A DNA stretch of 64,000 nucleotides from Nautilus pompilius (lineage: Eukaryota > Mollusca > Cephalopoda > Nautilida > Nautilidae): contig JACATO010000321.1 in the NCBI GenBank assembly GCA_018389105.1, forward strand, positions 740,501-804,500, read 5' to 3'. Shown here one piece after another: positions 34,072 to 43,334 of this stretch. The notes below the pieces were generated by a model, which saw only the letters and a program-made list of their open reading frames with translations, did no database searches and was not told the DNA's origin. Positions within the stretch are counted from its first letter, which is position 1. Each line of letters opens with the position of its first letter. Made by a program: the position numbers and the translations under genes.

Positions 34072-34233
34072 GTAAGTTAAGCTGGAGTTTCGTGCATAAA
34101 CCAAGTTGGCAAGATGACTAATATTTTTTTTTTTTTTTTTAAGGGAAAGAAAATTGATTTTTTTATTATACTGCCAGTTTACCCGGTAATTTAGTTAAAC
34201 AGTCCTAAAAAGCCTCTTTGGAGAAAAATAAAG

Positions 34234-34324
34234 ATACAATGCAGAAGTTGCACATGCCCATTCCATTATAAGAAAGACTGTGGAAAAAGGTCAGGAAATA
34301 TGTGGATCTGAAGATTCAACACAG
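34234..34324 (+). CDS. NUSAP1-like exon 2
   Basis: Open in the phase left by exon 1, ending at donor ACACAG|GTAAAT in phase 0. It codes for 30 residues including I-I-R-K-T-V-E-K-G-Q-E-I. The acceptor (AAATAAAG) has a poor polypyrimidine tract, which lowers confidence. Confidence 0.4.
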
Positions 34325-35101
34325 GTAAATTCCTGTATTTCATCCTTAAATATCTTTCAATCAGTTGTTTAATAAGATTGTGAATGATTCCTTGTGATGG
34401 CTTTCTTCAGCTTTGTCAATAACATTCCATAATGTTCATGAATTTGGTTGAAAATCAATTTTGTGGTTATTCTATAATTACTAGTTAGTAGTAATTCTAA
34501 CACCAAGGGATATTTTGGAACCAGTCAAAATCTGACTTATCAGACAATTGGTTTTTCTAAAGTTATCAAAGACACTTAAAATAGCAGAATCATGTGAATC
34601 TAATTTTAAACTTTTTCTGCCAAAAAAGGGATATTAAGAATGAATTTATCTTTTCATAAGAGGTTTTCAGAAGACTTCCTTCGATACATTATTTAATAAT
34701 TAATGTCAAGGTAAATCTTTCCAACACTAGACTATGCTGAGAACCAGATATCACAAGACAATGGCTGTTTCTATCCATGTGCTAACTGGATGTGATTAAG
34801 TAGACAGAAGATGGAAAAAAAATTTTTTTAGTGGTTAGTGGGAGAACAGAGAATCACTTAACTTCTATTCCATTCTCCTAAGCAATTTCATGAATATGGT
34901 ATTCTAAGGTATTAATCATATTATGGTACCTGCTGTTTTTTCAGCTGGATGACCTGCAAAGTGCAGTGTCAAAAAATTAATCTCAGTTGAATATGTAAAT
35001 ATTATTGACCAATTATTTAAAAAATTGTCTATAAAGTGCAAATATAAAAAATCTCTCAGTGCATTCAAACAAGTGCTATCATTAAATTAATAAAAACTTC
35101 C

Positions 35102-35302
35102 TCAAATACTACTTAGAAATGAGTAATTTCCTTCTGCATGTTCTGTGAACTCGAGGATATCATAGAGATCATGGGAGTTGTAAACCAAATTTGCATATCT
35201 TGAATTTGATAAGTAGCTCAACCTTTGGTTTGAATTACCAGATTTAACAGAACCACTTTTTCGACATTGCTTTTGACTATGAATGACTTCAGAAGTGTAC
35301 AC
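35102..35302 (-). CDS. Antisense coding-like frame, copy A
   Basis: A 66-codon minus-strand frame from Met. The frame is also open about 20 codons further upstream (reading R-P-I-G-H-N-K-T-I-Q-W-L-Q-V). It ends near F-L-S-S-I before TGA. It contains R-L-S-Y-L-S-N-S-R-Y-A-N and Y-D-I-L-E-F-T-E-H-A-E, which look like real protein sequence. I do not recognise the family. It may be the end of an unrelated gene or a retrocopy caught in a NUSAP1-like intron. Confidence 0.35.
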   Translation of the reverse strand: MYTSEVIHSQKQCRKSGSVKSGNSNQRLSYLSNSRYANLVYNSHDLYDILEFTEHAEGNYSFLSSI

Positions 35303-35449
35303 TTGTAACCATTGAATTGTTTTGTTATGACCTATTGGTCTTATATTTTATAGCTGTTTTGGCTGAACAGCAATGCATTGTAGGGTGATCTTAGATTCTG
35401 GTAACCATCTGCAGGTTTTTCTTGTCTGCTAATGTTTTTCTCTTTCCAG

Positions 35450-35504
35450 AAAAAACGGGTTACAACAGATGAAAGAGTGAAAAAATTTCATTACAAAAAT
35501 ACTG
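35450..35504 (+). CDS. NUSAP1-like exon 3, copy A
   Basis: A 55-base exon with acceptor TTTCCAG|AAA and donor ACTG|GTAATG, phase 0 in and phase 1 out. It codes for a basic segment starting K-K-R-V-T-T-D-E-R-V, comparable to NUSAP1 exon 4, and keeps the same phase-1 junction to the next exon. Confidence 0.6.
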
Positions 35505-35677
35505 GTAATGACCGATTTTCAAAATCTAATGCAATAACTTCTACTTAACACATCTTAGCAGCGAATGAGTTAATTTGTATTCAGTGTTTAATAATACTAA
35601 CTTTTTGTCCTAACTAAACATTAATTCTAAAACTTTTGTATGAACCTAAGAGTAACCAACAGAAAAATTTTTTGTAG

Positions 35678-35896
35678 GAGAAAACAGATGGGATAAAATT
35701 CATCAGAATCTTTTCAATGACTACTGGGAAAGGAGGAAGATGAGAATGCAGAAGTTTCACTTGCCAGTTCCACAGAGAAAGCAAAATACCAAAAAGCTGG
35801 GAAATCTGAACTCTGTAGTCAGACTCTGCAAAAATACGGATAGAAGTGAACATGAAAATGACCCTGATTCTTCTAAATCTGAGGAAAGAAAGTTAG
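35678..35896 (+). CDS. NUSAP1-like exon 4, copy A (helix partly deleted)
   Basis: Acceptor TTTTTGTAG|GA and donor TTAG|GTAAAT, phase 1 to phase 1. It codes for G-E-N-R-W-D-K-I-H-Q-N-L-F, then N-D-Y-W-E-R-R-K-M-R. Compared with copy B it has lost 18 bases, removing six residues of the Q-F-D-S-I-D helix in frame. The rest of the 72-codon exon is nearly the same as copy B. Confidence 0.7.
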
Positions 35897-36468
35897 GTAA
35901 ATATCCATTTCACTTCATCAATGTATTTGGCATCTGAAAATCGGGTGAAATTACAAAATAAACCTTGAAATATGCTTGGATGGTGCTGTAGCTCTCTTGC
36001 TAGGAAGACTAGAAACAACTTTGCATGTCTTGGCTGCACAGAATGTTGTCAGAACCTATAGATCACTATTAATTTTTCCTCTAATTTCATTAGAAGTAAA
36101 AAAGAAAATCTCAAAAGGTATAGAATTGTCTTGTCATGATTGTGTTTAAAATTTAATCAGTGTCACAAATTCTATTGAAAAAATAAATGAAAACTTTCCA
36201 TATTGTACTTTTGATGGTGAGGTTTTGACAGTTTGTGCTGTACTTATAAAATCAGAATATTAAATGCTGTGCCTAATTTGAAAACTAGTTTGCATTTTTA
36301 TGAATTTATAACCTTTCCTACAAAGACTTTTCTGAATTACCCTGTACAATTTTTTTTGCATCAACTAAAAAACCTAATCATTTTTCAACTTATGAAAATG
36401 AAGCAGAATCTGTGCCTGTGAGTAAAGAATATCACCAAGATTACATGCTACATTTCTAAAACTAAATC

Positions 36469-36995
36469 CCCCTGAATTAATTTCTTAACGTCTTCTGCAT
36501 TTAAATTAGAAGATGCCAGCCAAAACTTAATGCTCAACAGGCATTAAAAATTCTGTGTATGTGAAAATGTTTCTCTTTGAAGATGATCCAGATGAAATGT
36601 GTATGAACTCTCCTGTTACAGATAAAAAAGGGGACGATGGTTCATTTCAACCTAAATTACCTGGTCAGAATAGAAAGGTAATTGAAAATGATGACTTTTG
36701 TGAGAAATCTTGCTGAAGGAATAATTTTTCTTATTTTATGTTGAAGCTTCAAAATGCTGTATTATGCTCTTCTGAACCACTAACTTTTGTTTGTGTTTTG
36801 TGACCCAACCAACGGTTCAGTGGCTCGGTCGTGTGCATGACGTTCAGAAGTCATTTGAAGAGTGACACAGGTTAGTTGTAACACGAGACTATATAGATTA
36901 CAAGTAATACATCTAAGAACTAGGGTAAAATGACCTAACTTTCAATTTCTTGGCATTTTAAAATTACTGAAGCATTTGGACTTTTCATAATTAAA
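36469..36995. repeat. Direct duplication, copy A (right part)
   Basis: About 527 bases matching 42577-43085 with more divergence and small deletions than the left part. It contains NUSAP1-like exon 5. It follows copy A (left) by only 18 bases, while its partner is 3.9 kb from copy B. Confidence 0.85.
36583..36677 (+). CDS. NUSAP1-like exon 5, copy A
   Basis: A 95-base exon with acceptor TCTTTGAAG|AT and donor AGAAAG|GTAATT, phase 1 in and phase 0 out. It codes for D-D-P-D-E-M-C-M-N-S-P-V and a basic end. It has no counterpart in the NUSAP1 model. Confidence 0.55.
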
Positions 36996-37262
36996 GACTG
37001 ATTAAGGCTGTCAGTTTGAGAAAAATGTAGGATATAAAAGGATCCTTTCAAATAACTTTGCTTCATTATGTCCAATGAGAGTTTTTTTTTAAATAGTATT
37101 GGAAATCATTTAATATCTGTATAGAAATATATGTAGCAGCTGCTGCTTTTAAATATGTCTTTTTATTGGCTTGGCTTAACCAAAATTGTCTATAAAGTGC
37201 AAATATAAAAAATCTCTCAGCACATTCAAACAAGTGCTATCATCAAATTAATAAAAACTTCC

Positions 37263-37466
37263 TCAAATACTACTTAGAAATGAGTAATTTCCTTCTTCTG
37301 CATGTTCTGTGAACTCAAGGATATCATAGAGATCATGGGAGTTGTAAACCGAATTTGCATATCTTGAATTTGATAAGTAGCTCAACCTTTGGTTTGAATT
37401 ACCAGATTTAACAGAACCACTTTTTCGACATTGCTTTTGACTATGAATGACTTCAGAAGTGTACAC
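37263..37466 (-). CDS. Antisense coding-like frame, copy B
   Basis: Copy of the frame at 35102-35302, 67 codons. It differs by one inserted Glu codon, one Leu/Ser change and a silent change, so the frame survived in both copies. No family recognised. Confidence 0.35.
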   Translation of the reverse strand: MYTSEVIHSQKQCRKSGSVKSGNSNQRLSYLSNSRYANSVYNSHDLYDILEFTEHAEEGNYSFLSSI

Positions 37467-37611
37467 TTGTAACCATTGAATTGTTTTGTTATGACCTATT
37501 GGTCTTATATTTTATAGCTGTTTTGGCTGAACAGCAATGCATTGTAGGGTGATCTTAGATTCTGGTAACCATCTGCAGGTTTTTCTTGTCTGCTAATGTT
37601 TTTCTCTTTCC

Positions 37612-37666
37612 AGAAAAAACGGGTTACAATAGATGAAAGAGTGAAAATATTTCATTACAAAAATAC
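37612..37666 (+). CDS. NUSAP1-like exon 3, copy B
   Basis: Same exon as 35450-35504 with two amino-acid changes (T-to-I and K-to-I); splice signals and frame are intact. It enters in phase 0, so it can follow exon 5 copy A directly. Confidence 0.5.
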
Positions 37667-37839
37667 TGGTAATGACCGATTTTCAAAATCTAATGCAATA
37701 ACTTCTACTTAACACATCTTAGCAGCGAATGAGTTAATTTGTATTCAGTGTTTAATAATACTAACTTTTTGTCCTAACTAAACATTAATTCTAAAACTTT
37801 TGTATGAACCTAAGAGTAACCAACAGAAAAATTTTTTGT

Positions 37840-38076
37840 AGGAGAAAACAGATGGGATAAAATTCATCAGAATCTTTTCAAACAGTTTGACTCAATTGAT
37901 GACTACTGGGAAAGGAGGAAGATGAGAATGCAGAAGTTTCACTTGCCAGTTCCACAGAGAAAGCAAAATACCAAAAAGCTGGGAAATCTGAACTCTGTAG
38001 TCAGACTCTGCAAAAATACGGATAGAAGTGAACATGAAAATGACCCTGATTCTTCTAAATCTGAGGAAAGAAAGTT
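37840..38076 (+). CDS. NUSAP1-like exon 4, copy B (full helix)
   Basis: Same exon as 35678-35896 but with the complete F-K-Q-F-D-S-I-D-D-Y-W-E-R-R helix, which aligns with NUSAP1 exon 5. Donor TTAG|GTAAAT and phases are kept. This is the ancestral form; copy A has the deletion. Confidence 0.65.
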
Positions 38077-39389
38077 AGGTAAATATCCATTTCACTTCAT
38101 CAATGTATTGGCATCTGAAAATCGGGTGAAATTACAAAATAAACCTTGAAATATGCTTGGATGGTGCTGTAGCTCTCTTGCTAGGAAGACTAGAAACAAC
38201 TTTGCATGTCTTGGCTGCACAGAATGTTGTCAGAACCTATAGATCACTATTAATTTTTCCTCTAATTTCATTAGAAGTAAAAAAGAAAATCTCAAAAGGT
38301 ATAGAATTGTCTTGTCATGATTGTGTTTAAAATTTAATCAGTGTCACAAATTCTATTGAAAAAATAAATGAAACAATTATTTTTAAAAATCTTTTTTTTT
38401 TTAACTGCCTTGTGAAACTTTCCATATTGTACTTTTGATGGTGAGGTTTTGACATTTTGTGCCGTACTTATAAAATCAGAATATTAAATGCTGTGCCTAA
38501 TTTGAAAACTAGTTTGCTGTTTTATGAATTCATAACCTTTCCTACAAAGACTTTTCTGAATTACCCTGTACAATTTTTTTTGCATCAACTAAAAAACCTA
38601 ATCATTTTTCAACTTATGAAAATGAAGCAGAATCTGTGCCTGTGAGTAAAGAATATCACCAAGATTGCATGCTATGTTATAGATGTTGTATTTCTATAAT
38701 AAATAAAACTTCTATTTCATTTTACCTTGTTTACAATTCTGTGACTACTACTTTCCTAACATTTAAGTTACCAGCTGGAAGTGATATATTTGATAAGTTG
38801 CATAGTTTGCTTGCATTGTAAATGTCTCATAAATTGACACATCAAATATCTATTTGTAGATTATCAAACAATTATATATTGACATATTTTAACAATCTGA
38901 TATCCAAGATCTACTTCCTGAAACCTTTTAAAGTGTTATACTGCTGTTCATAATACCACTTTGTCATATTTCTTCATTTTGGAGAGGTCATGTGACTCTA
39001 GCATTGTGAAATTTCAAGGTCACATGACTAAGCACGCATTTCTTAAAGCTGCTGTGATGACTGACACTGATCATGTCATGAATGGGATATCACAGAAAAC
39101 TAGTAAGTATATTTTTAATACATCTAAAATAAATTAGAATTGATATTAATAAATTTAATCTATGCTGTTGAATGATTATAATAACCATTTGAATGAAATG
39201 CCTATTCAAACAGTCCCTTAGAATGTGAAAGGCAGTATTCATTCTTATGTACATAAATCCAAAATTAATTAATTCTGTTTAAAAAGTTTTTTTTTTTTTT
39301 TAAATTATTTCTGTAGCAGAATGTTATTTTCATTTTCTTTCTGTTTTAGGTTGGTGTTGTAGAGTTGCAAAGCTAAATTCAGTAATGAC

Positions 39390-39540
39390 ATGAGGAAAAT
39401 GTATGCTAAAGGAAGAGGAACTAAATTGTGTAGACTGAAAGAAATTACAGAAAAGAGGAAAAGGCTTAACCAGATGCTAACACCAATACCATCTTCTGAA
39501 AAGTGGTTTGAGCCCCTCAATCTCTGGAGAGAGCTGTGAA
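39390..39540 (+). pseudogene. Coding-like fragment, unidentified
   Basis: After an acceptor-like TGTTTTAG at about 39349, a plus-strand frame from ATG 39390 reads M-R-K-M-Y-A-K-G-R-G-T-K and continues through R-L-K-E-I-T-E-K-R-K-R-L to a TGA near 39538. It looks like protein rather than random sequence, but is too short to assign. Confidence 0.3.
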
Positions 39541-39964
39541 AAGAATAACCATCTTTCTGCATTGCTTTCAAAATAAGGTCAAGTCATACAGGGAATCATC
39601 TTGTTTCTCCTCCAGCTAGAAAATAAAATGACCAATAATACGAGTCATAAGAACAGTCTCTGCTGAAACTGGAACTTGTAAAAGATATCTATTCTGAAGA
39701 AAATTTTGTATAATTGCATCTAGGAAAAATGCAGTAATGACAGTGTGAAAGTAAAGATCAGAAATAATACCTAACACTTCTGGGGGAAGTTTACTGCCTG
39801 TTCAAAGATGTTCATCTTGACATTACACTAATATTAGATTCTCTAAGCTTGTCTCTTAAGCCACGATCAACCAGCTTATCAATGTAAATGTCAAAAAAAC
39901 AGGATAATTTTATTCTGAGACTAAAAGCAATGAGTGTTGCTTGCACCAAAGATTTCTTGCTAAT

Positions 39965-40084
39965 GAATCTGTGAGAGATAATCCCAATCATAGTTGCCAG
40001 AGTAGAATCTGTGAGAGATAATCCCAATCATAGTTGCCAGAGTAGAATCTGTGAGAGATAATCCCAATCATAGTTGCCAGAGTA
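39965..40084. repeat. 40-bp tandem repeat, three copies
   Basis: Three identical 40-base units starting at 39965, 40005 and 40045, beginning GAATCTGTGAGAGATAATCC. Confidence 0.97.
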
Positions 40085-41373
40085 GAATGTGAGGAGTGCA
40101 AGAATGGTAGGAATTTTGTTCAGAGTATAGAAACTGAAAACATTTGGAAATTTTGGTCCAAGGATGGTTGGAACTAAAAGTGAGTGTTTGGAGTGAGATT
40201 GTTAAAGTAATCACTTATGATTTTTGCGTATTTCAAGAGCATGTAAGGGATTAGTCTAATGCTCTTTCATTAGAGACTAATTTATTGCCAGTGTAAGTGT
40301 GCTTCAATGCAACTTTGCTGTGGCTTACAGCTGCTAATAAATACCAAGTGAGATGCGTTATGGACACAAAATAGTTCACACCTTGACAGATCATGTAAAT
40401 CATATTTGATAGTGACTGATAGCCAGGACAAGGAAAGAATAGTATTTACTTTTTGCATGAACTACTTCCTACTGTAGATCCAGCTAGTTTGTATGAGGAT
40501 CTCACCAACACTGATGGCCCATCTGAATTGATGCAGAACATCTCAGTACACCAACCTAGACTGAGATTGGTGATTTCTTTGAGAGACAAACCCCTGGTCA
40601 AGTGTCCAAGATATAGTAGGCATCAGCGGAATACATTACATGCGATGTTGTGAGAAGGGCACCGTAAAGTTTTGCAAGAAAGGTAGAGGCATAAAAAGTT
40701 GTATTGCTTAATATTGTACATTGAAGAATGGGCAGAATGTTGTAGTAGTGGATTGGGCTGCTGTTGATTGACTGGAAACACTATCCAGGCGAAGTGACAG
40801 GTAACTGAAAATGGTCAGATCATGAGAATAAAATATTCCACCAATGAATGGGTTTCTCAAGAAAATTAGTCCACTAATCTCAGCTGGTTCATGCAGACAG
40901 TTCAGATTTGCTGTTGAAATTTAATTTTAAACTGTATATTTTATTTTAGGAAACTGTAGGACATCAGGTAATTATGGTTTTCATTATTTTCTTACTATTG
41001 TAAGAAATATATTTTATGATTATCATAGAGATGCATTTCTATGATAATGTAAGTTGTTACTTCATCTGGACAGAAAAGTGAATCTAACACAAGAGGTATG
41101 TAATGTTAAGCATTACTTTTGCCAGGACCATGAACAATTCACTGATTCCACTTGATACTGATTTTCTTGCTTTGATGATGTTTATCTGCTTCAGGTTTTA
41201 GTGATATGAATATTTTAGACTTTTGTTACAACCATTTTGTTGCATTTTGATTTCTTTCTAATGGCTATACTGTGCCAAACTCAGTTTGAGTGTTTACAAT
41301 TCAGAGTATTTCAAAATCTGAAACTGGTTGTAAAATTCCTTGCTTATTTTCTGTCTTGCAGTAGCATTTGATA

Positions 41374-42436
41374 TTAAGTTGTTTCAAAGGTTTTGTTAGC
41401 TTTTTTTACAGCAACAATGAGACTTCATGTCATTTCTGAACACTAAGTTCCATTACAATCCATACACTTCTGCCAACAAGTTACAAGTGCATTTATACCA
41501 AACTGTTGGAAGACTGTTCCAATTGTTTGGTTGGTGAAGGATTTCATTTGGAGGAAGCTGTCGATTCACCAATTCCAGCTGTTGTTGGGTGATTTTCTGA
41601 TCAACAACATTTAATTCACAATGGTTTTGCCAGGCTGCAAGAAGTTGTAGTGGATGACACCAGTTGCAATCCACCAGACAGTAACCATGACCTTATTTGG
41701 GTGGCGGCTGGGTTTTGGAATGTGGTTAGGAACCTTGTTTCTCTCAAGCCACTGTACTGTGCCGATTGTTTGCAATTGTCATAAAGGATCCATTTTATCA
41801 CAATGATTTGGTCAAGAAATGGATAGTTTGTTTGTTTTGACAAATGAAGAGCAGATCTCCAATTAATGATTCTGTTGTTCATTCAACTCGCGAGGCACCC
41901 ACTTGTCGAGCCTTTTCACCTTTGCTGATTGCGTCAAGATGCTGGGAAACAGTTGCAGTGCTCACGTCAAGCTCTCCAGCAATTTCACGCACTGTTTTTC
42001 CTGGATCAGCTTCAACTGTGGCTTTCGGATGGTCATCATAGGTGGAAGGACATCTGTTACATTCCTTACCTTCAAGGCTCACATTTGATCGAAACTTTGA
42101 AAATCATTGTTGTACCATGCACTCATTTGCTGTGTCCTTGCCCCGTGGTCCCTTAATGTTTTGAGTTGCCTCCTCACTCTGTGGCCTGGTTTGAACTCGT
42201 GAAGCAAAATGGCACAAAAAACTTTTCTATCCCTGCTTCACTCAGAACCCTGAAACAAATATCCATTTGATGATTTTTAAAAAGGGAGGTTTTGCATAAT
42301 GTATGCCAAAGCACACTACAAAACAATATATATATATATATATAATTTATCCACATACACCTTCACAAGCATGCTAAAAATGTACCCCAAATTAACATAA
42401 TATATAAAAACCAAGAAAACTTTTGTAACAACCTAA
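41374..42436 (-). mobile_element. Mariner (SETMAR-type) transposon, decayed, with both ends
   Basis: The right end reads inward TTAGGTTGTTACAAAAG and the left end reads TTAAGTTGTTTCAAAGG, imperfect inverted repeats of the mariner type. Each end is flanked by TA (41372-41373 and 42437-42438), as expected. Minus-strand transposase pieces, in shifting frames, include the helix-turn-helix (V-R-E-I-A-G-E-L-D-V-S-T-A-T-V-S), W-V-P-R-E-L, K-W-I-L-Y-D-N, P-N-K-V-M-V-T-V-W-W and E-S-T-A-S-S. The C-D-E preceding K-W-I-L-Y-D is lost, so a catalytic Asp is missing. At 1063 bases it is shorter than a full 1.3-kb mariner. Confidence 0.9.
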
Positions 42437-42576
42437 TATTGTTGTTCATGATAGTACTCTAGGATATTTTGGCACCCATTAACAAGTTTCATGAAACAAA
42501 CAATGACTGAGTTTGATTAATATAGTTTAATAAAATTGTGATTTTTCTTTGTCCTTTGAGCCGTTTCTCAATGAAT

Positions 42577-43085
42577 GGCCCTGAATGAATTTGTCTTAAC
42601 GTCTTTTGCATTTAAATTAGAAGATGCCAGCCAAAACTTAATACTCAACAGGCATTACAAATTCTTTACATGTATGTGAAAATGTTTCTCTTTGAAGATG
42701 ATCCAGATAAGAAAGGACGATGGTTCACATTCAACCTAAAACACCTGGACAGAATAGAATAGAAAGGTAATTGAAAATTTATGAAAATGATGATTTTTGT
42801 GAGAAATCTTGCTGAAGGAATAATTTTTTATGTTGAAGCTTCAAAATGCTGTATTGTGCTCTTCTGAACCACTAACTTTTGTTTTTGTTTTGTGGCCTTC
42901 CAACTGTTCAGTGGCTCAGTTGTGTGCACAACATTCAGAAGTCATTTGAAGAGAGACCCATTAGTTGTAACACGAGACAATATAGAGATTATAGGTAATA
43001 CATCTAAGAACTGGGGTAAAATTACCTACCTTTCAATTTCTTGGCATTATAAATTATTGAAGCATTTGGAGTTTCATAATTAATC
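42577..43085. repeat. Direct duplication, copy B (right part)
   Basis: Partner of 36469-36995, with small deletions. It holds the broken copy of NUSAP1-like exon 5. Confidence 0.85.
42699..42766 (+). pseudogene. NUSAP1-like exon 5, copy B, frameshifted
   Basis: Acceptor TTTGAAG and donor AAAG|GTAATT remain, but relative to copy A it has a deletion of about 27 bases plus further indels that shift the frame. In the incoming phase it meets TAG before the donor. A transcript using it would end here. Confidence 0.65.
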
Positions 43086-43193
43086 TTTGGATATGTATCA
43101 GTTTATGAAAACATCATCTATTGACAAGGATCATTAAAATTTTTATTCTGGTTAGGGCCTAATGGCAAGATGTTTTTTTTATCTATTTTTTAG

Positions 43194-43334
43194 AAATGTA
43201 ACCCAAAGCTGCTGCTTGTGGATGAGTGTCTTGGTAGGCCAGTGAGAAGCAAATCTAATAGTAAATATCCAAAGAGTATTAAAAAGATGGTGCCAAGATT
43301 TACATCAACTGCTAAAAGTTTAAGATTACTTTAA
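43194..43334 (+). CDS. NUSAP1-like exon 6, terminal
   Basis: Acceptor CTATTTTTTAG|AAA enters in phase 0, the phase left by exon 5 copy A. It codes for 46 residues (K-C-N-P-K-L-L-L-V-D-E, later S-K-Y-P-K-S-I-K-K-M-V-P-R-F-T) and stops at TAA 43332-43334. It resembles NUSAP1 exon 6 in position, phase, opening K-x-N-P and K-Y-P motif. Nothing like NUSAP1 exons 7 or 8 follows. Confidence 0.55.
   Translation, partial: KCNPKLLLVDECLGRPVRSKSNSKYPKSIKKMVPRFTSTAKSLRLL

Larger units (their letters stand above)
35021..36450. repeat. Direct duplication, copy A (left part)
   Basis: 1430 bases nearly identical to 37182-38674. Copy B differs by a 3-base gain, an 18-base gain, a longer gain near 38372-38410 and scattered substitutions. 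The unit includes two paralog exons and an antisense open frame. The high identity indicates a recent event. Confidence 0.95.
37182..38674. repeat. Direct duplication, copy B (left part)
   Basis: 1493 bases, partner of 35021-36450. It keeps the full-length version of the W-D-K-I-H exon. Its match ends at 38674, where unrelated sequence begins. Confidence 0.95.
38675..42576. other. 3.9-kb insertion inside copy B of the duplication
   Basis: Sequence with no counterpart in copy A. It contains an exon-like piece at about 39052-39099 ending at a strong donor GTAAGTAT, a lysine-rich coding-like stretch at about 39390-39540, a 40-bp tandem repeat, a frame at 40453-40653 and a mariner at 41374-42436. 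Apart from the mariner I cannot identify its parts. Confidence 0.5.
33959..43334 (+). pseudogene. NUSAP1-like paralog, truncated and internally duplicated
   Basis: A second gene with NUSAP1's middle exons. Exons 33959-34071, 34234-34324, 35450-35504, 35678-35896, 36583-36677 and 43194-43334 join in phase (2,0,1,1,0) into an open frame of about 237 codons. The fourth codes for R-W-D-K-I-H and a following basic helix, like NUSAP1 exon 5. The last begins K-C-N-P like NUSAP1 exon 6 (K-S-N-P) and ends in TAA. The SAP domain and the F-D-L-x-A-S-L / H-K-G-K-L-K-P tail are absent. Exons three to five are repeated at 37182-43085, with the third copy frameshifted. It could be a working short paralog if the duplicate block is skipped, or a decaying pseudogene. 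I lean to the latter. Confidence 0.6.

Noticed and set aside
36820-36870. tRNA-like A box (GGCTCGGTCG) in both copies of the duplication
   Set aside because: There is no B box at the right distance and no flanking repeats. The resemblance is too short.
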